Assembly: GCA_964405465.1 (NCBI GenBank)
Contig: CAYONZ010000009.1
Coordinates: forward strand, 16,705 to 80,704
Source: CAYONZ01 sp964405465
Lineage (GTDB): Bacteria > Bdellovibrionota > Bdellovibrionia > Bdellovibrionales > JAMPXM01
DNA length: 64,000 bases
Direction: 5' to 3'
Notes under the pieces: generated by a model
The model's input: the letters and a program-made list of their open reading frames with translations, nothing else
Told to the model about the DNA's origin: nothing
Database searches by the model: none
Shown here: piece by piece, positions 25,653-35,561 of the stretch
How the letters are laid out: each line of letters begins with the position of its first letter
Numbering within the stretch: position 1 is the first letter of the stretch
Translations under genes and position numbers: made by a program

Positions 25653-28600
25653 TTTTCGAAAATATTCCATTCACTGAAGGAACAGCCCGCCGCTGGTTTT
25701 TCGCGGCCTGCAAACCATTTTGAATCTCTTTATGTGCATCCACACGCACGTCATGCGACTTATCAGAGATCGGCTGTCCATTGATTGCATCTCTGAAAGA
25801 AAAGAAATCTCCTTGGCCACGTAAGCTAACATTAATTAAATTGGCCTCTGGAGAATTCGGATTGTACGAAATCTGCGCACCCGTATTCGGGGTGGCCAAC
25901 GTATAATAATTCTCCACAATTGTCTTGGGTCTTGAGTCCACCCATCCAGAACAAATAGTAAGACCACGACTCAAAACCTGTTGTTTCTGTAACGGGCTCA
26001 ACGATTCATTCATAGCTTTGAGAAGACCTGAGTTTGCAATGAATGAAGGCTTTAAGGTGATTGTTGTGCAAGCTTCATATTTTTTTACAGGAATCTCGAG
26101 CGCCACGCCATCAACCGATAGAGTTCGCGCATCTCCAGCAATGTACATTTGTCCTTTTAGATACTCATTCGCATTGGATTCACTATGTGAAATGTTATAC
26201 GAAAATGGAAATCCTGCTAAGAACACCTTGAGCGCCTTAAATGACTCGGCCAATGGCTCTAATATTTTTTGTGGAGTGAATGTCTTGGCATGAGTGTCCA
26301 TTTCGCCGTAGAAACTCGCCACCCGCTTTGCAAAGGTGTTGGAGATTTGTAACGACTCAGAGATCACATCCACGCGGCGCACCTCAGAGCCCACCTCGAA
26401 GACATGGTCAAAGCTCTGTAGATCAAAGACGGAAGTCACACCTTTTGTCGTACTGATGTCTTGGCAAAGACCAAATGACTCAAATAACTTTTCTTGATTG
26501 ATCATATACTTTTGCTGCAGATCACCTCGACCCAAAAATCCAAAATGCCAGAAACCGCAAAGATTTTTTTGCATCGCTTTTGAACTATTTAAATCTCCGT
26601 AGATGAACGCCATCATTTCTTTTTCTGGCTCAGCCACTGCTGTCGGCCACTCAGCCACTGCATTGTAGCCACGCAGTTTTCCCATCAAACCAGGCATCCA
26701 CTCATTGAGCATCGAAGCCTCGGCCACTGGCTTGGCAATCCACTTTGCGGCAGAAGCAAGGCCCTGACTTTTCTCTTTGATACTAGAGTAGAGTGGCGAT
26801 TTGCCTGAAAGAGCCTGCAAGACATAATCAAAACCTCCGACGGTCTTCACGAGCAAGGCCTGCGAATTCAGATCTGCTCCTCCTGGCTGGGCGATAAAAC
26901 TCTTTACGATTCTCTGGTCATTTCGCATAAATACCATGTCGGTATTGCTATTTTTCATAAACCAATCGTGACGTCGGGCTTGGGCCGCCCAGTTTCGCTT
27001 CAAAATCTCAACTTCTTCACGTAACGCCAAAAGCGAAGTGAAGTTCACGCCACTGCGATTGGCTTTCGTCAATTCCACGAGTTCACTGGCACCACCACGC
27101 CCCGTGTTCAAATTGCCAAAGTAAATAGGTGAATACAAGCCAGATTGGTCGGCAGATATTTCCTGAACGGATGAATTCACCTCACCGGTCTTCGCTTCAC
27201 TATTGAGAGTAGATTGCTCAAGCGGTACGAGCTGAACATAGAGATCCGCCATCGAATCCTGAGATTGCAAATCACTAGATTGCAAATGAATCGTCTCTTG
27301 AATCTTAGCTAAACCGTTGACTTCAACTACACGCTGGTAAAACTCGATCTCTTTAGGGCGCAAATCTTTATTGCGTGAATAGCCAGAACTGTTCATTTGC
27401 GGATTTTGCAAATGGCCCGATTGCACTTCTTGTAGGCTCACAGCGCCTCTAACGATGGCAAATTTCATTAGATAGAATCCGGTTGGCAAACTTGCACTTG
27501 CTGGAGTCGCATCATCTGTTTGCTGTGGTACAACGATCCGAGCACCAAGCGAAATGCGGCGCGAGGAATGGTGCTTCATCATCAAATCATGATCGACAGT
27601 GTATCGATCATCATCAGTGTTCTGGGCCAATGAAAGACCCTCGAGAACCAATTGACTCTGCCCAGGACGTAAACCCGAAGTAGAATTCAAACCCTTGGCG
27701 GCTGTACCAATCCCTAAAGTGTGCGCCAGAGGTTTGCCAAGGCCCGCTCCAGCAGCACCCATGGATACCGATTCCAATTCGCGTCGGTCACGTGCAAATT
27801 TCTCTCGATCTGAATTCCATGGCTCAAAAATCAACTCAATCTCCTGAGAAAATCCAGAGGCATGTCGAATATGAATCGTCTTGCGCAATAACTCGTTACT
27901 CTTGAAGAGAGAATACTGCAGATGATCGTTCCAAACTAAACAACCGTTCTCTAGAGTACGACGTCCAACCTGAGTTTGCTGATCTAGAAGTGAAATCGAG
28001 AATGCTTCATTTCGTACCAGGTCACCATTGTGAACTGGACTTGTCACACAAGCTTTCAAACTTAGGAGGGCTTTTTTCTCAACCGTTCCAACAGCAAAAA
28101 ACTTTTCAACTTGGACATGCACCGGACTCACTAAAAATTTGGCAAGTGGCGGAACGACCGATTGATCTTTTTGATCAAATTGACTGAGGTAATTTAGAAT
28201 TGAAAACTTCTCATCGTTAAGACTCAACTCAGAAATCAATTCTCCCGATTTGACTCCTGTCAATGAGGTGTAAGAGCCCAGACGAAAAACACCCTCAAAG
28301 CCTCGAACATTGGCCAACTCTTTAGTTGGCAGTAGCTCCAGAGCCATTTCAATTTGCCCATTTTGTGGTTGCCCCTGAACATGGAGCGGTAAATTGACCT
28401 TGAAAACACCAGAAGCCATGGTCACCGAATCGGACTCACTCTTAGCCAATAAAACCCGTTTTGCTTTGCCATTTTTTTCGATCTGCGCAACCAAGTGCAC
28501 ACGAACTTTGAATTCACCGCTCTGTAAATTCAACAACTCCATTTGACCCAAAAGATTTCGAGTCTTCACTCGCGGACGCAGCACTAACGAAGCTGTCAAA

Positions 28601-29346
28601 CCTGAATTGGAATCAGCGGCAGTCCATGAATCCACCTGAACATTTTCAAGCCAGAGCGGAACCTGCAGCCCCTGTCCTGTCGTCGCCTTACCCAACAGAA
28701 CCATCTGCGACTGGGCAGCATCGACAACTTGATCCTGAGGCAAATCATTTTTCAGCAAATCAACAAAAGCACCACTCCAAGGGTTCACGGCCATCGACAA
28801 AGTACGAATTCCTCGCTGCACCCCATCCGCAAAAAGACGACGTTCGAACTTGATGAATTTCGGCTGTAGTGCCCATGAAAATTTAATTTCTTCTGACCAG
28901 TGCAAGCAGCCAAATGTATCGGTCATCACTTCCTGAGAACGCTCGCTTGTCGGCTCTGATGTCGGCACGGAAATCTGCTCTGGTGTCTGTGGCGGCAACT
29001 GAGACTTCGAATCAGACTGAATCTGAAACTTATTGTTCCGAATGACATCAAGAGTTGTCTTATCCTGCAAACAGACTTTAAAGTTATACAAACGAGATTT
29101 TGGAATTTTATAAACAACATCCATTTCTTTTTCTGAAGATACAGCTGAAACTTCACTCACATTGAAAGTCGACTTAGACTCATCGATATCGCCTGACTTC
29201 TTTGGTGCACGCAAACACCCAACCAAGGTCAGCGCCAGAAAAACGACTGGCAATGCTGCAGAGAAAGCAGACGAAAAACTCGCGATGTCTTTCGCTCCAC
29301 CCAATACGAGCATTCGAATTTCAGACAGACCCATCTTCATGCGCAT
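25648..29346 (-). CDS. Very large lipoprotein of unknown function
   Basis: 1232 residues. The N-terminus has a signal peptide with lipobox LVGC near residue 43, so it is likely anchored in the outer membrane. The rest is beta-rich with several repeated-looking modules (for example around 100-200, 390-480 and 590-700). A short 12-bp duplication (PTSE PTSE) occurs near residue 130. No family is recognised. The upstream beta-barrel gene stops immediately before the ATG at 29346 and on the same strand, so the two form an operon. Several Met codons near the start (residues 1, 3, 5) make the exact start uncertain. Surface or periplasmic location is inferred from the lipobox and partner. Confidence 0.72.
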   Translation of the reverse strand: MRMKMGLSEIRMLVLGGAKDIASFSSAFSAALPVVFLALTLVGCLRAPKKSGDIDESKSTFNVSEVSAVSSEKEMDVVYKIPKSRLYNFKVCLQDKTTLDVIRNNKFQIQSDSKSQLPPQTPEQISVPTSEPTSERSQEVMTDTFGCLHWSEEIKFSWALQPKFIKFERRLFADGVQRGIRTLSMAVNPWSGAFVDLLKNDLPQDQVVDAAQSQMVLLGKATTGQGLQVPLWLENVQVDSWTAADSNSGLTASLVLRPRVKTRNLLGQMELLNLQSGEFKVRVHLVAQIEKNGKAKRVLLAKSESDSVTMASGVFKVNLPLHVQGQPQNGQIEMALELLPTKELANVRGFEGVFRLGSYTSLTGVKSGELISELSLNDEKFSILNYLSQFDQKDQSVVPPLAKFLVSPVHVQVEKFFAVGTVEKKALLSLKACVTSPVHNGDLVRNEAFSISLLDQQTQVGRRTLENGCLVWNDHLQYSLFKSNELLRKTIHIRHASGFSQEIELIFEPWNSDREKFARDRRELESVSMGAAGAGLGKPLAHTLGIGTAAKGLNSTSGLRPGQSQLVLEGLSLAQNTDDDRYTVDHDLMMKHHSSRRISLGARIVVPQQTDDATPASASLPTGFYLMKFAIVRGAVSLQEVQSGHLQNPQMNSSGYSRNKDLRPKEIEFYQRVVEVNGLAKIQETIHLQSSDLQSQDSMADLYVQLVPLEQSTLNSEAKTGEVNSSVQEISADQSGLYSPIYFGNLNTGRGGASELVELTKANRSGVNFTSLLALREEVEILKRNWAAQARRHDWFMKNSNTDMVFMRNDQRIVKSFIAQPGGADLNSQALLVKTVGGFDYVLQALSGKSPLYSSIKEKSQGLASAAKWIAKPVAEASMLNEWMPGLMGKLRGYNAVAEWPTAVAEPEKEMMAFIYGDLNSSKAMQKNLCGFWHFGFLGRGDLQQKYMINQEKLFESFGLCQDISTTKGVTSVFDLQSFDHVFEVGSEVRRVDVISESLQISNTFAKRVASFYGEMDTHAKTFTPQKILEPLAESFKALKVFLAGFPFSYNISHSESNANEYLKGQMYIAGDARTLSVDGVALEIPVKKYEACTTITLKPSFIANSGLLKAMNESLSPLQKQQVLSRGLTICSGWVDSRPKTIVENYYTLATPNTGAQISYNPNSPEANLINVSLRGQGDFFSFRDAINGQPISDKSHDVRVDAHKEIQNGLQAAKNQRRAVPSVNGIFSKN

Positions 29347-30966
29347 TTAAAAACCCTTTAAAGTCGCTTCAAATAGAAAACCCAAATACTTCTGCTGACT
29401 CTGCGTTGGCGTCTCAATCAACGGTGACGCCTCAGAGTAATATGTTGAAACCTTGAAATCGCTCTCAGGAAATGCAAAGTCCAAACGGTAAACATTGCCT
29501 TCGCGATTGGCGCGTCCATACATCATTTCTCCGTAGTAGGCTGGAGCTACGTCGGCTTCCGCAAAATATTGCTCCCACCGTGGCTTTACGATCAAGTCTT
29601 TGCCAAATGGCAACTCCGCTCCTAAGATAAATGCGCGGGCTTCCTTTTGTCCCTCGGGTGCTCGAGAGTTCTGATACCCCTGAGCTCCGACTGAAATCTT
29701 GTAGCCACGATACACATCGTAGCTCAAACCACCGCCAACACCGAAACCATCAAATTCATATTCAAACGACGACAACTCTTCACTCGACCCATTGACGGTG
29801 TTTCCATAAATTCCACCCTGGTAAGCGATACTTGCTGGAAGATTTCGAAAACCGTAGTGGAAGACTTTTCCTTTTGCGACAACTGGCCCAAGTCCGTCGA
29901 TTTTAATCGATAGATTTTCGGTGTTGAATTGTGGAATCGATTCACGTTCTGTTGCTTTTGACCTCAAGCTTGGACTGGTTGGAATAGCTTGCTCGGCCTG
30001 CAACTGTACGAAGCCCCACCGACCTTCGGTCTTCAAGGTTTCACGCACACCAGGAAATGCCCGGTACCCAACAACCAAAGGCATATCGAATGAGGACTGG
30101 TCGATGGCTCCGGCATCAAATCCAAGTACCGAAACTGGGTGCCAAGTGACAATTCCCTCATTCAACCAAAGAAAACTATTGTTCTGTAAATCAGCCAGTC
30201 GACTCTGCACATGGCCCGCGAAAAAAAATGCGGTTGCGCTGAGATGCATATCTAGCGTCCTAGGTAAAAGTGCGTATTTGCCATCAATTCCAAATCGCAT
30301 TCCAGCTGATTGCATATTGTCAAATTCGCTGGCCAGTTCAACGCCCGAAACACCAACGCGAAAATCTACATTGAGACGTTTCGGCGTCGGAACCATTCCT
30401 GTGATGCTGTTTGCAACTGGATTTGTCGCGAAAGAATCTTTCGATCTTGCTAGATCTGAAGGTGAATTTGCAATTGAACTCGACGTCAATACAACGACCG
30501 GAGCCGTGATCGGCATCACCGTTTTCAGAGGCAGATTTTGCGGAATGCTCGTTGTATTTTGCTGCTTATTATTTGAAGCCTTAAAAGCTAAAGGTTTGCT
30601 CGGACGAACAGAAGCTGATCGAACCAGGTTCTTTTTAGACACGAATTTAGCGGCCCGCGAATGATGAGTTGCCTGCGACTGCCCAGCAGAACGAGAAGAC
30701 ACTGGCTTTTTTGCATACTTCTTTTGTGCTGTTGAAACTTGGGTCAAAGTCGATGCCACAGCTGACTTTTTTGCATTTTTATTACTGCGTGTTTGGGAGA
30801 ACTGAGACGAACTACTTGGTTTTTCTAGAGTCAATTCGGTATTTGCAACGCTGGCGTCTGTAAAAAACAACAAGCTAAATGCCAATCCAATAGCCACAAC
30901 AACAAATCTCATTGACCACTTACCTAGTGGCTTAAGAGCCCTGTTGAATTTCTTCATGACCCGCAT
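29347..30966 (-). CDS. Outer-membrane beta-barrel protein with long N-terminal linker
   Basis: 539 residues from ATG 30966, chosen for AAGGATAGGG upstream; the frame opens earlier at 31044. A signal peptide (hydrophobic WSMRFVVVAIGLAFSLLFF near residues 17-35, likely cut after ASVA) leads into a Ser/Lys/Ala-rich linker of about 150 residues. From about residue 200 the sequence alternates in the manner of beta strands (VDFRVGVSGVELASEF, MRFGIDGKYALLP) and ends in FEATLKGF with a terminal Phe. The barrel is large enough for 14-16 strands. It is probably the outer-membrane partner of the lipoprotein encoded immediately downstream. No specific family is recognised. Confidence 0.72.
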   Translation of the reverse strand: MRVMKKFNRALKPLGKWSMRFVVVAIGLAFSLLFFTDASVANTELTLEKPSSSSQFSQTRSNKNAKKSAVASTLTQVSTAQKKYAKKPVSSRSAGQSQATHHSRAAKFVSKKNLVRSASVRPSKPLAFKASNNKQQNTTSIPQNLPLKTVMPITAPVVVLTSSSIANSPSDLARSKDSFATNPVANSITGMVPTPKRLNVDFRVGVSGVELASEFDNMQSAGMRFGIDGKYALLPRTLDMHLSATAFFFAGHVQSRLADLQNNSFLWLNEGIVTWHPVSVLGFDAGAIDQSSFDMPLVVGYRAFPGVRETLKTEGRWGFVQLQAEQAIPTSPSLRSKATERESIPQFNTENLSIKIDGLGPVVAKGKVFHYGFRNLPASIAYQGGIYGNTVNGSSEELSSFEYEFDGFGVGGGLSYDVYRGYKISVGAQGYQNSRAPEGQKEARAFILGAELPFGKDLIVKPRWEQYFAEADVAPAYYGEMMYGRANREGNVYRLDFAFPESDFKVSTYYSEASPLIETPTQSQQKYLGFLFEATLKGF

Positions 30967-31161
30967 AACCCTATCCTTGCTGACCTCCCCACCTAGAGAG
31001 GCCTTACCATGACTTACTTCAAAAACTGTGCTGAGTGGAATCATCCAAAATCCAAGGAGTTAGCTTTACCCTATCAAACGCCAGTGCCCATAAACTATTC
31101 GCGATAGCCCAAAAACGGCAACAAGCCTAAAGTTGAGTCTTTACAAATCCGATGTATAACT

Positions 31162-33666
31162 ATGCAACGGTTTGCGTCTCGTCTCAGATTGAAACAATCG
31201 AAAACTATCGTGTTGATCGGTGCCACACTGATTGTGCTCTTGTTTTCATTTCAAAACTGCCAAATGCAAAGTCCTATCAAATTTCAGTCTTTGGCGTCTC
31301 TTTCGAGTGGCCTTCAATCTACAAGCCGCGGAGGAAACGGTGATGGCTACGAAGGAAAACCTGATGGTACTTTTGTTCGCGTAATTCCTGGATACACTTG
31401 CAAAGACAAAGACCAGAATGAACAACCATCCGAACACTCTGTTTTAAAAATTGTATCTAACGGTTCCAACTCTTTGGCTAATTCTTCGATCACGCTGACG
31501 ACGAATGAGCCGCAGCAATGTGCGGCCCGCACCGATTCAAACATCAACGCAAGTGACCTCACCATCTCTTCGTTACAGTCAAAAATCATTGCGCTTAACG
31601 ACGGACTCTATCGGAGAATCGACGAAAACAAAAAAACAAATTCATCGCTGACTGCAATTTCAACAGTGATCTCTACAGAAATCTCTACAGAAATTTCAAC
31701 AGAGTCTTGGTGCCGCAGTCCTGCACCAGCAAAATCCAATGGTCCAGCGACTAGCACCACTCAGACAAATCTAACAGAGACTAGCGCAACATCGAACACC
31801 ACCAATTCAAATAGCCCCAATGTCACCATTGACCTCATCATCACCAAAGCACAGAATCAAAACAACTCTGAAATTCTGCCGCAAGTTGAACTCGTTCTGG
31901 CACAAAACTCGCAAGGTGCCACGCAACAAATTCAAGTTCTGCCATTTTCAGTGTCACGCTCGGTGAGCATGCAAAAAATCAATTATCAACAGCAAGACTT
32001 TTCGCTCGAAATCGCTGCTGATCAGACTCAAGCTGCAAGCATGCACACCTTCTCGGCAAGGGTTCGCGCCAGAGTCAAAACGGATTCCACTTCTTCATCC
32101 AGCAATGCCTTTCAGGAAATTGATCAAGAACTAGAGTGTCGCCTGGGAGGCCAATTTGATGGTGTGATATGGCCTTCACCAGCGCTAGCGAAATTGCAAA
32201 TCAGCGAGTTTAAAGTTTTAAAACCGGATTCACCCAATCAATCACCAAGCAAGTTGATTGTGTCAGCTCGAGAGAGCAACACAGATCCCTACGCACTTTT
32301 CCTCATTGATCTCAAATCACAGAGTCGCAAAAAAATATCACCGCCGTTTACTCCAGGTAGCGCAGGCGTGAGTCACTTTCTCATAACACCAAACGAAAAA
32401 GATATTCTGTACATAGGAACTCATGGGATAGCGAACTCACCCGACCTTTATCGCCTTGCAATTGATCAATCCAAATTCAATCAGCTCAGCTCCACACGCC
32501 AATTTGCAGGCCCCGCCGTCCCTGCTAATTTTGTTTTTGATGAGCTCAGTTCGCGAGTTATATTTATGGAGCCTACAAACAAACAGGGATTTCCAATAAC
32601 CGAACTTTTTCTTCGCTCGAACACTCTCGACGGTCAATCACTGGTCAAAATAGTGGATGAAGTAGATCCGCTAGAGGACCAGGCGCGTGAATTTAAAATT
32701 GATCAGTCATCTGGTCGCTTGCATTTCACTCTTGGCTTTCAACAAGCACGAAGTTTTAGTTCTGCCACCGACGGCACTGGACTAATGACCGTTCACGACC
32801 CGACAGCTACAAACTCTGCTCCAACCGCTTTGACCCAACTCTATGTGCCCTGGTACAACAGCCTCCAATTGGTTGAACCTCTGAACTACCTGTTCTTCCG
32901 AGGCACAATCACCAGCAATGGTGCCGTTGCGACTTCTCCTGCAGCCCACATAGGTGTCTCCCTAATTCGAACTAATAAAGATGGATCTCAGCCTCTCGTC
33001 TTAGGACCCTACTCTGCTGTCAATTCATACTCTCCTGACCACATGCAAATCTCGGCAATAAATGGAGACTCCAATAATCCAGGAATTGCCATCATGAAAT
33101 TGGATGGGACCCAAACTTGGAGCATTGGGGCCCGACAGATTCAAGAAATTTACTGGACTCCGCAGAGCGATAGTCTGATTGTTTTAATGGATGACATGAA
33201 ACCCCAGGAGCAACGACTTTACTTATACTCTCGAGATGGACAGCACCGAATTCTACTCTCCCGCCCTGAGGAATCATGGGTCGCAAGTTCGATTCTTGCC
33301 CCTGGTGGCCAGGGGGTCTACTATTGGTCTAAACAGGGTTTATTTAGCTATTTAAATTTTGTCACCTTTGATGGACAAACAAGAGTTCGGCTACCCAACA
33401 CCGAAGTGTCTGGTCCTAATATTTTCAATTTCACATTCTTTAAAGATTCAACACGAGCGGTGTTTATGGCAGATCGAGATAGTGATTCTAAGTTTGAATT
33501 GTATGTTCTTTCGCTCGACGGTCGATCTCTTTTACAAATCAATGATCGCTATGTCGACTATGGCGGTGTAACCTCATTTGAAATCATCAATGACAACGAG
33601 ATCTTTTTTAAAACTGCACCACTCAACCCGCTTTCAGCCTCGCTCTTCGCTTGGAAAGATCAATGA
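31162..33666 (+). CDS. Lipoprotein with C-terminal TolB/WD40-like beta-propeller
   Basis: 834 residues. The N-terminal hydrophobic segment ends in LFSFQNC, a lipobox of the form often seen in Bdellovibrio-type exported proteins. Residues ~100-220 are Ser/Thr/Asn-rich and include a four-unit 12-bp repeat (IST[E/V]). Residues ~340-834 are a series of propeller-like blades with repeats such as SPDHMQISAINGD and WTPQSDSLIVLMDD, as in TolB/DPP4 N-domains. No enzymatic motif is seen. It is divergent from the beta-barrel/lipoprotein operon, separated by about 195 bp, and its 3' end overlaps the convergent regulator gene by 44 bp. Function unknown; surface binding is plausible. Confidence 0.72.
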   Translation: MQRFASRLRLKQSKTIVLIGATLIVLLFSFQNCQMQSPIKFQSLASLSSGLQSTSRGGNGDGYEGKPDGTFVRVIPGYTCKDKDQNEQPSEHSVLKIVSNGSNSLANSSITLTTNEPQQCAARTDSNINASDLTISSLQSKIIALNDGLYRRIDENKKTNSSLTAISTVISTEISTEISTESWCRSPAPAKSNGPATSTTQTNLTETSATSNTTNSNSPNVTIDLIITKAQNQNNSEILPQVELVLAQNSQGATQQIQVLPFSVSRSVSMQKINYQQQDFSLEIAADQTQAASMHTFSARVRARVKTDSTSSSSNAFQEIDQELECRLGGQFDGVIWPSPALAKLQISEFKVLKPDSPNQSPSKLIVSARESNTDPYALFLIDLKSQSRKKISPPFTPGSAGVSHFLITPNEKDILYIGTHGIANSPDLYRLAIDQSKFNQLSSTRQFAGPAVPANFVFDELSSRVIFMEPTNKQGFPITELFLRSNTLDGQSLVKIVDEVDPLEDQAREFKIDQSSGRLHFTLGFQQARSFSSATDGTGLMTVHDPTATNSAPTALTQLYVPWYNSLQLVEPLNYLFFRGTITSNGAVATSPAAHIGVSLIRTNKDGSQPLVLGPYSAVNSYSPDHMQISAINGDSNNPGIAIMKLDGTQTWSIGARQIQEIYWTPQSDSLIVLMDDMKPQEQRLYLYSRDGQHRILLSRPEESWVASSILAPGGQGVYYWSKQGLFSYLNFVTFDGQTRVRLPNTEVSGPNIFNFTFFKDSTRAVFMADRDSDSKFELYVLSLDGRSLLQINDRYVDYGGVTSFEIINDNEIFFKTAPLNPLSASLFAWKDQ
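31657..31704 (+). repeat. Four 12-bp units inside a lipoprotein gene
   Basis: Units at 31657, 31669, 31681 and 31693, each 12 bases, encode ISTV, ISTE, ISTE, ISTE. The two central units are identical; the outer two differ at a few bases. The period is four codons, so copy-number change keeps the frame. Confidence 0.9.
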
Positions 33667-35374
33667 GAGTAAGGGAAGGTCTCTGTGAGCGAAGCCAGCC
33701 AGAGGGTAAGATTTGCTTGGTAAAAGCATAAACTCGTCCCCTGCCATTACCTGCTGATTTCAGCCAACCCCGCGCCTCGAGACGAGCCAGCAACCTCTGC
33801 GCCGTTCGCCGAGAAACGCCCCAACAAGATCTGGCTTTTTCGTTACTAATTAATTTTTCTAATTCTCTCAATTTTACGCCGAGACCAGCAGACGAGTGGT
33901 CTGCTAAAGGTGATTTAATGGTGCGATAGAGATGTAAAAAATAGGTGTAATCATTTTCAATTAACTTTACATCGGTCGGGAGACGAACACAAATAGGCTT
34001 CTTCATCTCAATTCGAAACTCTGACGCTCGAACATCCACATTGAGTGGAATACCATGCAACTCAAGCCAATTGCGTAACCTTTGAGTGCATTTATTCAGG
34101 CGATTGACCGAGCTGAAAGCGTCAAAATATTCACCAGGAAAAACCAAAGAATAAATTCGCCCGACACGCTCCGAACGGTAAAGATCCAGAAAAAGAGCCA
34201 ATAACATGCGATGATTGTTCTTCATACGTTCGGTCTTGTTTAACGGTTGTCCGCGCCAAGTCCAATTCTGTAGATCCAGGATGTCATTCGATGCTTCGCC
34301 AACTTCAAAATAGTTCTTCTCGATTGATAGCGGTAAAGAGTCCTGGTGTGCTCGTTCTATTATTTTTTGTCGATAACCTAAAAATGGCGTTCCCCAATAG
34401 AGCTTCTCTAAGGTGTTGACATCTTTTTGCCAGATTCCAAAATGGAAGTCTAAATCTCGAACAGTCTCCCAGTGGCGGCTTGCTATCGCTTGAGCACGTA
34501 GTTGTGCCGCTGCATCCAATGCCAATTCGCGCTGGTCCTTGCGATCATTGTACTTCTCTGTACACTTCTCTGTACACTTCTCTGTGCACTGCTCAGTACA
34601 ATTCTCGGTGGCCCCACGCACACTCTCAAATGACAAAAATGTTTTCCATTTTTTGATAAAAATATTCGACAACACGTTCGCGTTTTGTAATGTGGCCTGA
34701 GCGTTCTCTATGGTCTTTAGCGCGCGCTCATAATCACCCTGAAAAAAGTAATTCTGCGCCAAAATCTCAAAAAGATTTCCAAGTAATAGTTTGGCATTCA
34801 TTTGCTTAGCTTGCCGCAAGCCTCGACGAATCAGTCTTTGCGCAATTTGATAGCGACCGATGGCTGAGTAGGCCGCCGCCAAATTCACTTGCCCCACAAG
34901 ACGTTGATAATCCGTGATATTTGATGAGGCGATGAATCTCTTCAGCAGTGGAACCGAAGGTCCATAATCCCATTCTTTGAAAAAACCGATCGAGGAGGTG
35001 AGCAAGATTTCAGGATATTCATCGGCATTTACGCGATTTAAAAACTCACGTCCCTCATTCAATGCACCTATGGCAATTAAGCCCGCACCATAACTGGCCC
35101 AAGCCGCCTGTTGCTCTTGGTTGGCCCCGAGTGTTGGAGTCTTCTCTGGAGTCCGCACAGAGACCCTCTCAGTGTTCACTAAGGGCCGCAGGATCTGGAG
35201 CGACAGCAGTGGTAGGCCTGAACGCCGGGCAATGTTCGCAACTTGTATTCGCACATCTCCTGGCATTTTCCGACGGCGCTCACTCATCAAACGACGTCGA
35301 ACTTCAGAACCCCTCCCGGAGCGAACCAATTCGTCCAATTCTGAAACGTATTTCAGCCAGTTTTTTCTCGTCAT
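33623..35374 (-). CDS. TPR-repeat protein with C-terminal winged-helix domains
   Basis: 583 residues from ATG 35374; a GTG frame start at 35422 is less likely. Residues ~40-260 are helical repeats of TPR type (LVGQVNLAAAYSAIGRYQIA, NYFFQGDYERALKTIENAQA). A tetrapeptide repeat C-T-E-[KQ] (about 258-273) from a 12-bp array interrupts them. Residues ~380-480 resemble an OmpR/SARP-like winged helix (LALFLDLYRSERVGRIYSLV, then LRNWLELHGIP). The last ~90 residues look like a second winged helix with a GNGRGRVYAF wing. It is probably a cytoplasmic transcription factor that senses through TPRs. It overlaps the convergent lipoprotein gene by 44 bp. Confidence 0.68.
   Translation of the reverse strand: MTRKNWLKYVSELDELVRSGRGSEVRRRLMSERRRKMPGDVRIQVANIARRSGLPLLSLQILRPLVNTERVSVRTPEKTPTLGANQEQQAAWASYGAGLIAIGALNEGREFLNRVNADEYPEILLTSSIGFFKEWDYGPSVPLLKRFIASSNITDYQRLVGQVNLAAAYSAIGRYQIAQRLIRRGLRQAKQMNAKLLLGNLFEILAQNYFFQGDYERALKTIENAQATLQNANVLSNIFIKKWKTFLSFESVRGATENCTEQCTEKCTEKCTEKYNDRKDQRELALDAAAQLRAQAIASRHWETVRDLDFHFGIWQKDVNTLEKLYWGTPFLGYRQKIIERAHQDSLPLSIEKNYFEVGEASNDILDLQNWTWRGQPLNKTERMKNNHRMLLALFLDLYRSERVGRIYSLVFPGEYFDAFSSVNRLNKCTQRLRNWLELHGIPLNVDVRASEFRIEMKKPICVRLPTDVKLIENDYTYFLHLYRTIKSPLADHSSAGLGVKLRELEKLISNEKARSCWGVSRRTAQRLLARLEARGWLKSAGNGRGRVYAFTKQILPSGWLRSQRPSLTLIDLSKRRARLKAG
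34553..34600 (-). repeat. Four 12-bp units encoding C-T-E-K/Q
   Basis: Units at 34553, 34565, 34577 and 34589 on the plus strand. Two are identical; the others differ by two to four bases. On the minus strand they encode four Cys-Thr-Glu-Lys/Gln tetrapeptides in the TPR regulator. They place four cysteines at every fourth residue, one per helical turn. Confidence 0.92.
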
Positions 35375-35561
35375 GCTAGCTAATCGGCTCCGTCCCCTAG
35401 GGCCTAAAGAATCTCGCAGCACAAATCCTCATTTTCCCAGAATGAAACAATGGGACAAACGCCTGATTCGCCATCACAATTCAATTTTAATCGGCCACAA
35501 CTGTCACTGTGCCCTCCCCAAAAGTTTGCATATCCTGAATTCAGATCAAAAGGGGGCCACA

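Noticed and set aside
31657..34600. CRISPR-like repeats
   Set aside because: The arrays have no spacers, the unit is 12 bp, and they lie inside open reading frames.
35121..35561. Longer N-terminus of the nitroreductase-fold protein
   Set aside because: Most of it is antisense to the TPR regulator gene, and the remainder lacks a ribosome site; GTG 35562 fits the family start.
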